From the NCBI RefSeq assembly GCF_000226565.1, contig NC_016041.1, positions 2,480,001 through 2,544,000 on the forward strand: a DNA stretch of 64,000 nt, given 5' to 3'. Position 1 is the first letter of the stretch. Each line of letters opens with the position of its first letter. The notes beneath the pieces were generated by a model. The model was given only the letters and a program-made list of their open reading frames with translations. It did not search any database and had not been told where the DNA came from. Below are positions 47,188-55,759 of this stretch, piece after piece. A program made the translations under genes and the position numbers. The DNA is from Glaciecola nitratireducens FR1064. GTDB lineage: Bacteria > Pseudomonadota > Gammaproteobacteria > Enterobacterales > Alteromonadaceae.

Positions 47188-48286
47188 CTAAAGGCCAGAC
47201 TTTAAGCTGGCTTCAATGAATTTATCTAAATCACCGTCTAGTACGGCTTGTGTATTTCTAGTTTCAACGCCAGTGCGCAGGTCCTTGATGCGAGAGTCAT
47301 CCAATACATAAGAGCGTATTTGACTGCCCCAGCCAATATCTGACTTTCCGTCTTCTAAAGCTTGTTTCTCTGCGTTTTGTTTTTGCAGTTCATATTCATA
47401 AAGTTTGGCTTTCAACTGTTTAAATGCCTGATCTTTATTCTTATGCTGCGACCGATCATTTTGACACTGCACAACAATATTCGTTGGTAAATGGGTTATT
47501 CGCACGGCAGAGTCGGTCCTGTTCACGTGCTGTCCCCCTGCGCCTGATGCGCGATACGTGTCAATACGAAGGTCAGCAGGATTAATTTCAATCTCAATGT
47601 CGTCACTGACTTCCGGATAGGCGAATGCCGATGCGAAAGATGTATGGCGGCGACTGCCGGAGTCGAACGGCGACTTGCGAACCAAACGATGAACGCCGGT
47701 TTCGGTGCGCAACCATCCAAAGGCGTATTCCCCTCCGAAACGAATTGTTGCGCTTTTAATACCCGCAACATCGCCATCGGACAACTCAATAAGCTCCGTT
47801 TTAAAGCCGTGTGCCTCGCCCCAGCGTAAATACATGCGTAAAAGCATGTTCGCCCAATCTTGGGCTTCTGTGCCGCCTGAGCCTGACTGTATATCTAAAT
47901 ACCCGTCGTTAGCATCATTTGGGCCAGAAAACATTCTTCTGAACTCAAGCTTTTCAAGTGCTAGCGTTAAGTCTTTTAATTCGGCTTCAGCGTCGTTTAG
48001 GGTGTCTTCATCTTCTGCTTCGACCGCAAGTTCAAGAAGCCCTTCAACGTCTTCTGTGCCTTGCGTCAGTTTCTGAATAGTAAGGACGACTTCTTCTAAT
48101 GCTACTTTTTCTTTACCCAAGGCTTGTGCCTGTTCTGGATTGTTCCAGATATCTGGATTTTCAAGCTCTCTTGAGACTTCTTCTAAACGTTCTACTTTGA
48201 CATCGAGGTCAAAGATACCCCCGAAGTGATTCGGTTCTTTCACGAACATCCGCAATAGCGGTTTGAATTGGATTAATTTCGAACAT
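47188..48286 (-). CDS. prfB: Peptide chain release factor 2, with programmed +1 frameshift
   Basis: Releases peptides at UGA and UAA. Translation starts at ATG 48286, reads 25 codons ([20 protein letters not shown] then LRGYL) and meets an in-frame TGA at 48211-48209. The sequence CGGGGGTATCTTTGAC provides the internal Shine-Dalgarno, the CTT slippery codon and the TGA of the classic RF2 site. Skipping the T at 48211 continues as [13 protein letters not shown]. The 365-residue product has the SPF anticodon-like motif and GGQ in [11 protein letters not shown]. The frameshift autoregulates RF2 level. Confidence 0.97.
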
Positions 48287-48433
48287 ATTTCAATATTTTA
48301 ACTAAAAAATTAAGAGGCTGGATCTTACAGAATTTATGATGAATTTAATAGATGGAACGAGGTGCAAATAAGCAGAAAACCTAGATTTTTATGGTCAACG
48401 CTATTTGCAACTCGATATATTACGGGAATTGAC

Positions 48434-49006
48434 TTATTTTGCAGCTTGCAAAAGCGTTTCAGCTAAGCTGCGACCAATTCCATGTAGATTTTTTTGTGTT
48501 TTTTCATCTACCACATTGTGGTTTTCATCAACCAGTTTCGCAACACCGCTTACTGCTAATTGATTTGGCAATACATGCATACCAATGTTACCAAGCAGCA
48601 TGCGCAATGGTACTAATCCTCTTATTCCGCCAAGACCACCTGGTGAAGCTGCGATAATCGCCGCATACTTGCCCTTGAATGCTTGCAACGGCTTCTCTCC
48701 ATCTTCCATGCGTGACGCCCAGTCAATCGCATTTTTTATCAACGCGCTGTAGCCGCTGTTGTATTCTGGATTACCAATAATGAAACCATCGTGCGACATA
48801 AGCAATTGCTTAAATTTTTTGGCATTTACTGGCATGCCTTTTTCAGCTTCGAGATCCTCATTGAAAATAGGCATATCGAACTCTGACATATCAATGACGG
48901 TAACCTCAACGCCATCTACATTAGCGCCTTCAGCTGCACATTTGGCAATACTAAAGTTATATGAGTTTTTGCGGCCACTGCCGGCGAATGCGAGTATTTT
49001 TGGCAT
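48434..49006 (-). CDS. NADPH-dependent FMN reductase family protein
   Basis: 190 residues, flavodoxin-like fold of the SsuE/ChrR group. The FMN-binding loop is AFAGSGRKNSYNF near the N terminus, followed by NPEYNSGYSALIKNAIDW and SPGGLGGIRG. Such enzymes reduce quinones, chromate or flavin in the cytosol; the substrate is not evident. Single gene between prfB and argS. Confidence 0.9.
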   Translation of the reverse strand: MPKILAFAGSGRKNSYNFSIAKCAAEGANVDGVEVTVIDMSEFDMPIFNEDLEAEKGMPVNAKKFKQLLMSHDGFIIGNPEYNSGYSALIKNAIDWASRMEDGEKPLQAFKGKYAAIIAASPGGLGGIRGLVPLRMLLGNIGMHVLPNQLAVSGVAKLVDENHNVVDEKTQKNLHGIGRSLAETLLQAAK

Positions 49007-49244
49007 TTTGTTCCCTTTTTGACTAATTTTTAAAGACTTTGTTTACATGCAGAAGCGTTTATTTAATTGCTCCTAACTCCAGCGCCAGCTAGTTTATAGA
49101 CGCTGTATTCTTATACTGTTGTACGTCATTTTACGTTAATTGTTCAGTCTGCGATTACGCTGCGTTGTTACATCAACAACAAATACACAATTGGCTTTGT
49201 GCCGCCTTGTTTTGTTTTTATTGAGTAGGCTTGAGGATAGCTGC

Positions 49245-50978
49245 CTACATTGCTTCTAAGGTGTCGATCCCCAAAATTTCTAAACCGACTTTGAGCGTTT
49301 TTGCCGTTAGTGCACATAAACCTAAGCGGCTGCTCCTATCTTCTTCACTGACCTGCGGTTTCAACACAGGATTAGCCTCGTAGAAGCGCATAAACAAGCT
49401 TGCTACTTCATATAAATAGGTACACATAATATGCGGTGTCGCTTCCTTACAAACGGCTTCAAGTACTTCATCAAATTGCATAAGTTTAACCACTAAATCA
49501 TGCTCTTGAACTGAAGCGACTGAGACAGAGGCTTGGTAAGTGTCCATATCTTGCTTAGCGTTTCTAAAGATACTTTTCACACGCGTATAAGCATACTGTA
49601 AATAAGGTGCTGTGTTACCTTCGAAGCTGAGCATCGTGTCCCAGTCAAAGATATAATCCGTTGTGCGGTTTTTACTTAGGTCAGCGTATTTCACTGCGCC
49701 AATTCCGACAGTAGCAGCTACTTGCTTTTTGGCGTCGGCACTTAAACTTGACTCGCGCTGGCTAATTAGCACCTCTGCTCTTTCAATCGCTTCATCTAGT
49801 AAGTCAGACAGCTTTATAGTCTCTCCTGAGCGAGTTTTGAAGGGTTTGTTGTCTTTTCCAAGCATCATGCCAAATGGACAATGCTCATAGCTGTCGCTTT
49901 CAGCTAAATAACCAGCCTTGCGCGCTACAATTTCAGTTTGTTTAAAGTGTAATGCTTGTCTGTTATCTGTAAATATCAACGTTCGTTGTGCATGTAGTTG
50001 ATTTGCACGATAGCGAATGGCTGCTAAATCGGTAGTAGCATAAAGGTAACCACCGCCCGACTTTTGCACAATATACACCGCAGGGTCGCCGTCTTTATTC
50101 GACATTTCAGGAATAAATACGACTTTTGCACCTTGGTCTTCAACCACAATACCTTTTTCAGTTAAGTCTGCTAACACATTCACTAAGTCTGGGTTGTAAC
50201 TACTCTCACCCATAATATGCTCACGCTTAAGACTCACATTTAGCTTTTTATACACTTCTTCGCTGTGCTGAATTGAAATATCAATAAACTGCTGCCAAAG
50301 CTTCAGACAAGCTGCATCGCCTCCTTGCAGTTGAACCACATAATCGCGAGCGCGATCGGCAAAACCGGCTTCGTTATCAAACCTGACTTTCGCTTCACGG
50401 TAAAAATCTTCTAAATCAGAAAGTGCAGTTTCTGCAACAGAGGAACTTTTCAATTTATCATTTAAGTGCGCAAGCAACATGCCAAACTGTGTTCCCCAAT
50501 CACCCATGTGATTCTGACGGATCACGTGGTGTCCTAAATACTCTAGAACATTGACTACAGCATCACCGATGATCGTGCTTCTTAGGTGACCGACATGCAT
50601 TTCTTTTGCTAAATTTGGTGAAGAGTAATCAACCACAATGGTTTTGCTCTCGTGTGGTTCTATCGTTAGCTTGCTATCTTGAAGTGCACGTTCACACCAC
50701 GCTGACAACCATTCATTCTTTAAATGAATATTGATAAAACCTGGGCCAGCAATTTCAAGTTTACTCGCTACGTCGTCCAATTTAACGTTGGCAAGAATTT
50801 GTTCAGCTATATCACGCGGCTTTTGCTTTAATTGCTTTGCTAGCGCCATTGCCCCGTTAAATTGGTATTCGCCAAAGTCGGGTCTTGTGCTTCTACTCAA
50901 TGGAATAGGAGCATCTTGGATACCCATTGCCTGAACAGCTTGGGCGAATCTAGCGCTGAGTAAATGATGAATATTCAT
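49245..50978 (-). CDS. argS: Arginyl-tRNA synthetase
   Basis: A 577-residue class I synthetase. The N-terminal Add1 domain covers about 1-110 and the HIGH-type motif HVGH is at 128-131 (KEMHVGHLRSTIIGD). The DALR-type anticodon-binding domain fills the last 120 residues. The lack of a canonical KMSKS is normal for most ArgRS. It lies 12 bp downstream of prfC. Confidence 0.98.
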   Translation of the reverse strand: MNIHHLLSARFAQAVQAMGIQDAPIPLSRSTRPDFGEYQFNGAMALAKQLKQKPRDIAEQILANVKLDDVASKLEIAGPGFINIHLKNEWLSAWCERALQDSKLTIEPHESKTIVVDYSSPNLAKEMHVGHLRSTIIGDAVVNVLEYLGHHVIRQNHMGDWGTQFGMLLAHLNDKLKSSSVAETALSDLEDFYREAKVRFDNEAGFADRARDYVVQLQGGDAACLKLWQQFIDISIQHSEEVYKKLNVSLKREHIMGESSYNPDLVNVLADLTEKGIVVEDQGAKVVFIPEMSNKDGDPAVYIVQKSGGGYLYATTDLAAIRYRANQLHAQRTLIFTDNRQALHFKQTEIVARKAGYLAESDSYEHCPFGMMLGKDNKPFKTRSGETIKLSDLLDEAIERAEVLISQRESSLSADAKKQVAATVGIGAVKYADLSKNRTTDYIFDWDTMLSFEGNTAPYLQYAYTRVKSIFRNAKQDMDTYQASVSVASVQEHDLVVKLMQFDEVLEAVCKEATPHIMCTYLYEVASLFMRFYEANPVLKPQVSEEDRSSRLGLCALTAKTLKVGLEILGIDTLEAM

Positions 50979-50990
50979 GTTTTAGTAAAC

Positions 50991-52568
50991 CTAATGTTCT
51001 CTGGTGGTTTTAAATTCAATGTCTGGATGACGCTCTTGCGCTAGAGACAAGTTGACCATCGTTGGCGCAATGTAAGCCAAATTATCGCCGCCATCTAAGG
51101 CTAAGTTCACTTCTGCTTTGCGCCTAAACTCGTCTAACTTGCGTGCGTCATCGCAATACACCCAGCGCGCTGTGGCAACAGCGACACCTTCATATATTGC
51201 ATCTACGTTATATTCGGCCTTGAGTCTGGCAACCACCACGTCAAACTGCAGCACACCGACGGCACCAACAATTAAATCGTTATTCTGCAATGGCCTAAAT
51301 ACCTGCACTGCCCCTTCTTCAGAAAGTTGTATCAAACCTTTCTGCAATTGCTTTTGCTTTAGGGGGTCGCGTAATCGAATACGCTTAAATAATTCTGGAG
51401 CAAAATTAGGGATACCGGTAAAGCGATACTTTTCACCCGAAGTGAATGTGTCACCAATTTTGATAGAACCATGATTATGTAAACCGATGATGTCGCCAGC
51501 ATACGCATCTATAAGCAGGCTTCTGTCACCAGCGAAAAAGGTGACTGCATCCGCTACACGAACATCTTTACCGATGCGACTGTGATGCATTTTCATGCCT
51601 TTTTCATACTTGCCTGAAACAACACGGCAGAACGCAATTCTATCGCGATGCTTAGGGTCCATATTTGCTTGGATTTTAAACACAAAACCACTAAAGCTCT
51701 TATCGCTGCTGTCAACACGACCTAAATCATGCTCTCTGCCCTGTGGCTTCGGTGCCCATTTAATGAGGCCATCGAGCATATGGTCAACGCCGAAGTTACC
51801 GAGTGCTGTGCCAAAGAAAACCGGCGTTAGTTCGCCAGCTAAAAAAGCCTCATGATCGTATTCATGAGAAGCTCCTCGCACGAGTTCCAACATATCTCGT
51901 AGTTCTTCAGCGTAGACACCTATCGCAGCATCAAGATCCGGGTTGTGTAGCCCTTTGATGCTTCTTGCCGCTTGAATAGTATGACCTTGACCCGACTTGT
52001 ATAGAATCGTTTCGTCACGCAATAGATGATAAACGCCCTTGAACTCTTTACCCATGCCGATTGGCCAAGTAATAGGGGCACATTTGATTTTCAGGATATC
52101 TTCTACTTCATCTAACAAGTCGATTGGATCTCTTGTATCGCGATCCAGCTTATTGATAAACGTGATGATTGGAGTATCGCGTAAACGAGTAACCTCCATG
52201 AGCTTTATCGTTCGAGCCTCAACGCCTTTTGCTGCATCAATAACCATCAAACAGCTATCTACCGCAGTTAACGTCCGGTATGTATCTTCGGAAAAGTCTT
52301 CGTGCCCTGGAGTATCGAGTAAGTTCACCAAGTGATCTTTATATGGAAACTGCATAACCGATGTAGTTACCGAGATGCCCCGCTCTTTCTCCATTTCCAT
52401 CCAATCGGATTTCGCATGTTGTCCAGACTTTTTACCTTTGATCGTACCCGCAATCTGTAAGGCATTTCCGAACAATAATACTTTTTCTGTAATAGTGGTT
52501 TTACCCGCATCGGGGTGAGAAATAATCGCGAAAGTACGACGTTTCTCTATCTCACTTTGGTAACTCAT
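50991..52568 (-). CDS. prfC: Peptide chain release factor 3
   Basis: A 525-residue GTPase that recycles RF1/RF2 from the ribosome. G1 HPDAGKTT is at 18-25, DTPGHEDF is G3 and NKLDRD is G4. The absence of an EF-G domain IV matches RF3. It shares a short operon with argS, and prfB is nearby, so two release-factor genes flank argS. Confidence 0.98.
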   Translation of the reverse strand: MSYQSEIEKRRTFAIISHPDAGKTTITEKVLLFGNALQIAGTIKGKKSGQHAKSDWMEMEKERGISVTTSVMQFPYKDHLVNLLDTPGHEDFSEDTYRTLTAVDSCLMVIDAAKGVEARTIKLMEVTRLRDTPIITFINKLDRDTRDPIDLLDEVEDILKIKCAPITWPIGMGKEFKGVYHLLRDETILYKSGQGHTIQAARSIKGLHNPDLDAAIGVYAEELRDMLELVRGASHEYDHEAFLAGELTPVFFGTALGNFGVDHMLDGLIKWAPKPQGREHDLGRVDSSDKSFSGFVFKIQANMDPKHRDRIAFCRVVSGKYEKGMKMHHSRIGKDVRVADAVTFFAGDRSLLIDAYAGDIIGLHNHGSIKIGDTFTSGEKYRFTGIPNFAPELFKRIRLRDPLKQKQLQKGLIQLSEEGAVQVFRPLQNNDLIVGAVGVLQFDVVVARLKAEYNVDAIYEGVAVATARWVYCDDARKLDEFRRKAEVNLALDGGDNLAYIAPTMVNLSLAQERHPDIEFKTTREH

Positions 52569-52709
52569 AATGTCTCGTTAGGTTTGTGCAAATCAAAAGG
52601 TTCAGGTTAAAAGGCGCAGGCTAAATGGCGCAAAATAACGGGTGCATATTCAAAGGCGCGAATTGTACCCTCTTCGAACGCATTTTTGAATGTTAAATAC
52701 AGATAAAGC

Positions 52710-53195
52710 TTACAAGACTTTCTTCATAACGTAAGCATTTTCTCTAGGAGCGGCGGGCGCGTTTTTCTGGGTGGCTTGCGTGGTGCTGTCGATAGCTACT
52801 GCAGTGTCGTAATAATTTTTACGTTCACCGATGAGTTCAAAGCCCACTGAACGATAAAGATTGATAGCAGCGTTGTTGCTGAATCGGACCTCGAGAAATA
52901 TCGACTGCTGCTGCATCTTGCCGGCCAAATCAAAACTAGCTTCCATTAACTTTCTGGCTATTCCCTTATTTCGATGCTGAGTGTCTACCGTAATATCTTC
53001 AATAGTGCTCTCATCTAGCACGCTTGATAACAACACATAACCAACAATATTATTATTTTCTTTAGCGACTAAGGAAAAGTCATTTAGCGCACTTTTTTCG
53101 AACGTGCTGTATGTCCATGGATTTGGCCTGCTCGTTTTAAAAATGCGGTAAGCCTCCGCGATATCTGCCTCGTTGAACGCAGATATTACGACCAT
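52710..53195 (-). CDS. rimI: RimI-type protein N-terminal acetyltransferase
   Basis: GNAT enzyme that in E. coli acetylates ribosomal protein S18. I start at ATG 53195 (MVVISAFNEADIAEAYRIF), which has AAGG 7 nt upstream and overlaps the holD end by 10 bases. A longer frame from 53231 is less likely. The 161 residues show the acetyl-CoA loop QHRNKGIARKL and NNAAINLYRSVGFELIG, followed by NYY. A short Ala/Pro linker precedes the C-terminal strand. The holD-rimI overlap is standard in this group. Confidence 0.92.
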   Translation of the reverse strand: MVVISAFNEADIAEAYRIFKTSRPNPWTYSTFEKSALNDFSLVAKENNNIVGYVLLSSVLDESTIEDITVDTQHRNKGIARKLMEASFDLAGKMQQQSIFLEVRFSNNAAINLYRSVGFELIGERKNYYDTAVAIDSTTQATQKNAPAAPRENAYVMKKVL

Positions 53196-53752
53196 CCCTG
53201 CGCCTTGAAGTGAGATTCTAGCGTGTTCCATAACTGTTTTTTGCTTGCCGCCGTAGTCAATGCTTCAGCGTTAGGCGTTATCAATAGTTTATCTTTTAAG
53301 GAAATCGTTTTACTGTCATGAACTTGCCAAATCAGACCTAATTCTACCGTATTGCTAACTGCAAACACGCTCAAAACTTGTTTAATAAAGTCATTCGCTT
53401 CGTCTATCAGCTCGGGGCTTTTTTGTTCCTCCTGTTGTTCCTTTTGTTCGCTATGTACAAGCCTGTCAGTAACGCTTTCTTCTGCTACGTGCTCAGCACT
53501 TTGCTCTGTATCAAGCACTGAATTCGCATCCTTTCTCTGTGCGCTTGAGTCCACTGATGGTTCACTCGGCAGACTAAGGCAATCAAATAGAGTGATGCCT
53601 GCACGACGCTCATACAATGGAATGCCCATTATTTGCAGCGTTGCCTTTTGATAGTCGCTCAACTGATAGTCGCTCAACTGATTATCGCTCAACTGATTAT
53701 CGCTCAACTGATTATCGCTCAACTGATTATCGCTCAACTGATTATCGCTCAA
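53186..53752 (-). CDS. holD: DNA polymerase III psi subunit (HolD-like) with N-terminal LSDNQ repeats
   Basis: Psi links the clamp loader to chi and SSB. There is no ATG before the conserved part. TTG 53752 has TAGGAA 7 nt upstream and is the first codon of the repeat array; an in-frame TTG at 53797 lacks such a site. The product starts with seven pentapeptides (five LSDNQ, two LSDYQ). It then reads KATLQIMGIPLYERR, equivalent to the LQQLGIxxWxLR start of E. coli HolD. A Glu/Gln/Ser-rich insert (about 45-100) separates this from the C-terminal HolD-like domain. Identity rests on the rimI overlap and the N-terminal motif. Confidence 0.78.
   Translation of the reverse strand: MSDNQLSDNQLSDNQLSDNQLSDNQLSDYQLSDYQKATLQIMGIPLYERRAGITLFDCLSLPSEPSVDSSAQRKDANSVLDTEQSAEHVAEESVTDRLVHSEQKEQQEEQKSPELIDEANDFIKQVLSVFAVSNTVELGLIWQVHDSKTISLKDKLLITPNAEALTTAASKKQLWNTLESHFKAQGWS
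53650..53752 (-). repeat. 15-bp tandem repeat, seven copies, in frame within holD
   Basis: The unit on the minus strand is TTGAGCGATAATCAG, with two copies reading TTGAGCGACTATCAG. Copies abut without spacers and each adds five residues, so copy-number change keeps the frame. Each unit also begins with a potential TTG start codon. Confidence 0.95.
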
Positions 53753-53945
53753 GGCTGTGTTCCTAGATTGAAGTGGACTCGATTTAGACGAATGCAATTT
53801 GGCTGCCTTTTACGTTATCGATTAGTGTTTTACTTATCGTTTTCTATTAACAAGGATAGCCAAAATTTGAACCTGATAAAAGGGTTTTATGACAAAGTTG
53901 ATGAGTGAAATAATTCATTCACTATGGATAGAAAGTGCAAGAAAT

Positions 53946-54022
53946 TGGCAGGGGTGGAGGGACTCGAACCCCCAGCCATCGGTTTTGGAGACCGCTGTTC
54001 TACCAATTGGAACTACACCCCT
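53946..54022 (-). tRNA. tRNA-Trp (anticodon CCA)
   Basis: A 77-base minus-strand cloverleaf: acceptor AGGGGTG paired with CACCCCT, anticodon loop CTCCAAA with CCA at 53988-53986, T arm GGGGGTTCGAGTCCC(T), encoded 3' CCA. It stands alone between holD and the thiamine operon. Confidence 0.97.
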
Positions 54023-54091
54023 GAAGTAGTTTGCATTATACGTTGACGAAAATAAAAAGAAAGAATTTTATAACAACAATTGAGTGACAGC

Positions 54092-54895
54092 CTAAATTTT
54101 AGGCGTTAAACCAAGCGCTTGGTACCACAGCTTGTAAGTCAATTCGATAAAACCGGCCTGTTTTGAGCAGCCTTCATAAACCTCGTTGATCGGAATGTTG
54201 TTTTGTTTAGCGTAAGCCGTCAACAATAAATCGTGCTGTTGCGTGTCGAAAGCATTAACTTTGGCGCATGAAAGTAGGTCAAAATAACGACTCCCCATGC
54301 CAGCATATTCCCAATCAAGAATAATTTTTGTCGGAATGCATAGGTGCGCCCAAACAAGGTCATTATGACAAAAAGCCTGTTCTTTTGGAGCCGACTCCAT
54401 GCTCTCTATCCACTTTTCCGTTGCTCTAGTAACCTCATCAACTAAGAAGCTTGGTGGATTTGCTAGTGACGTCAAATATTGATGCCACTGTCTGGGCAAA
54501 TCAACGACTTTCGCTATCACCTTACTGTTGTGGACACGCGTTAATGCTGTCGCTAGTGAGTTTATGTGTAGCTCATCAAAAAACAACAACATTTGGCTTC
54601 TATGCTGTTTTATCCATTGCTCAACGTAGATACCGGTTTCTATTGATAGGTAAATTGGCTTTGGTGCCAAACCCTTCTGTGAAAGACGTAATTGAAGATC
54701 AAAGCGTTCTTGGCGATCGATGCAAAGAGAATCCTCACCTTGAAACTCTTTTACCAAAAACTCTTTAGAATCATCGCTTAAGTGGTAAGTATGATTTATA
54801 GCGCCGCCCGACAATGGATACATAATTGCATCGTCAGTTAAGCCAAGAGGCAATTTTAAAAGCCTCATAAGTTCATCGCTTTGCACTAAAACCAC
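54092..54895 (-). CDS. APH-family kinase of the thiamine operon (probable thiamine kinase)
   Basis: 267 residues of the aminoglycoside/choline kinase fold. There is an N-terminal nucleotide loop region (LSGGAINHTYHL, with FLVKEF as the ATP-lysine strand), Brenner-type catalytic motif CHNDLVWAHL and metal-binding ILDWEYAG. It is the last gene of the TPP-riboswitch operon, 5 bp after the PnuC-type transporter, so it probably phosphorylates imported thiamine as ThiK does. The start is GTG 54895; a second GTG at 54886 is also possible. Confidence 0.82.
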   Translation of the reverse strand: MVLVQSDELMRLLKLPLGLTDDAIMYPLSGGAINHTYHLSDDSKEFLVKEFQGEDSLCIDRQERFDLQLRLSQKGLAPKPIYLSIETGIYVEQWIKQHRSQMLLFFDELHINSLATALTRVHNSKVIAKVVDLPRQWHQYLTSLANPPSFLVDEVTRATEKWIESMESAPKEQAFCHNDLVWAHLCIPTKIILDWEYAGMGSRYFDLLSCAKVNAFDTQQHDLLLTAYAKQNNIPINEVYEGCSKQAGFIELTYKLWYQALGLTPKI

Positions 54896-54900
54896 CTATC

Positions 54901-55494
54901 TCATCTTAAATCTTTGCGCCAATTTAAAAAGCCGTAAACTGACATCGCAGTATAAAAGAACATTAATAAGCAAGTTAAATACAGCCCACTTTGGTACATA
55001 AGGTAAGCACTTGCAGGATTAACAATTAACCAATAAATCCAATTGTCTATTTTTTTACGCGCCGTCATTACCGTTGCTATCACGGAAAACACTGCCGTAG
55101 CTGCATCTAACCAGACCCAATCTCCCGTAAACCACTGATTGCCAATCTTAGTTAGCAGTATTGTAGTAGCACAGCCAAAAATCACTAACAAGAGATGTAT
55201 TTTAAGGTCCATGCGAGTGACGGGCAGTGACGATTTATCTTTGCCTTCCTTCCAACTCAAAAAACCAACCACTGCCATCAAGATATAATAGAAATTTAGC
55301 AGCATTTGAAAAACTAAGGTAACTTCCCAAAATAAATAAACGTAAATCCCTGTACCGATAAATGCGCAGGGCCAACACCATATATTTTGTCTAGCCGCTA
55401 AAATAACGTATAAAATAGCGAGCACAACGGCGAGCAGCTCCAGCAGACTCTGCTGCTGGAACTGCTGAACTGCTACATTAAAAAACTCAGTCAC
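54901..55494 (-). CDS. pnuT: PnuC-family vitamin transporter (thiamine, PnuT-like)
   Basis: 197 residues with seven or so membrane helices and the PnuC signatures WCWPCAFIGTGIYVYLFWE, NFYYILMAVVGFLSW and the repeat-like IDNWIYWLIVNPASAYLMYQ, the tryptophan-rich helix that stacks on the vitamin. PnuC carriers facilitate diffusion and rely on phosphorylation to trap the vitamin; the next gene is a kinase. The TPP riboswitch upstream points to thiamine rather than nicotinamide riboside. The GTG start overlaps the upstream stop (GTGA). Confidence 0.88.
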   Translation of the reverse strand: MTEFFNVAVQQFQQQSLLELLAVVLAILYVILAARQNIWCWPCAFIGTGIYVYLFWEVTLVFQMLLNFYYILMAVVGFLSWKEGKDKSSLPVTRMDLKIHLLLVIFGCATTILLTKIGNQWFTGDWVWLDAATAVFSVIATVMTARKKIDNWIYWLIVNPASAYLMYQSGLYLTCLLMFFYTAMSVYGFLNWRKDLR

Positions 55495-55748
55495 ACACCT
55501 GAGCCCATTTTGTCTCCATTTAAAAATTTACAAACAAACACTGCTTGACCAGTTTCCATGTAAGTGCGCTTCATCTCCTTGCCTAACACTGACATGACGT
55601 GTTCGTAATCACCGCTAATAATCGTGCTAGCGGCAGATGTGCTGGTTTCAAGCCCTGTATCTTCATTTAGTCTATCTATAAAGGCTTTTATAGGTGCAAT
55701 ATACTTTTCATTGAGTGGATACAATGAGATATCAACAACGAGCTTCAT
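55491..55748 (-). CDS. YkoF/MTH1187-like small thiamine-binding protein
   Basis: An 85-residue cytosolic protein of the MTH1187/YkoF fold. It starts MKLVVDISLYPL, with the EKYIAPIKAFIDRLNE helix, a GLETSTSAASTIISGDYEHV segment and a final QAVFVCKFL strand. Members bind thiamine or related pyrimidines. It is between the receptor and transporter genes under the TPP riboswitch, so thiamine binding is likely. Confidence 0.8.
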   Translation of the reverse strand: MKLVVDISLYPLNEKYIAPIKAFIDRLNEDTGLETSTSAASTIISGDYEHVMSVLGKEMKRTYMETGQAVFVCKFLNGDKMGSGV

Positions 55749-55759
55749 CCATATTCTCC

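Noticed and set aside
48188-48286. In-frame TGA early in prfB as a disabling mutation
   Set aside because: It is the standard programmed +1 frameshift site with all its parts present.
49245-50978. ArgS lacking KMSKS as a possible defect
   Set aside because: Most arginyl-tRNA synthetases lack a canonical KMSKS; the HVGH motif and length are normal.
53633-53908. Plus-strand open frame with repeated IIAQL units, and the repeat array as a possible CRISPR
   Set aside because: It is the reverse-strand shadow of the holD repeat. The 15-bp units abut without spacers, so it is not a CRISPR array.
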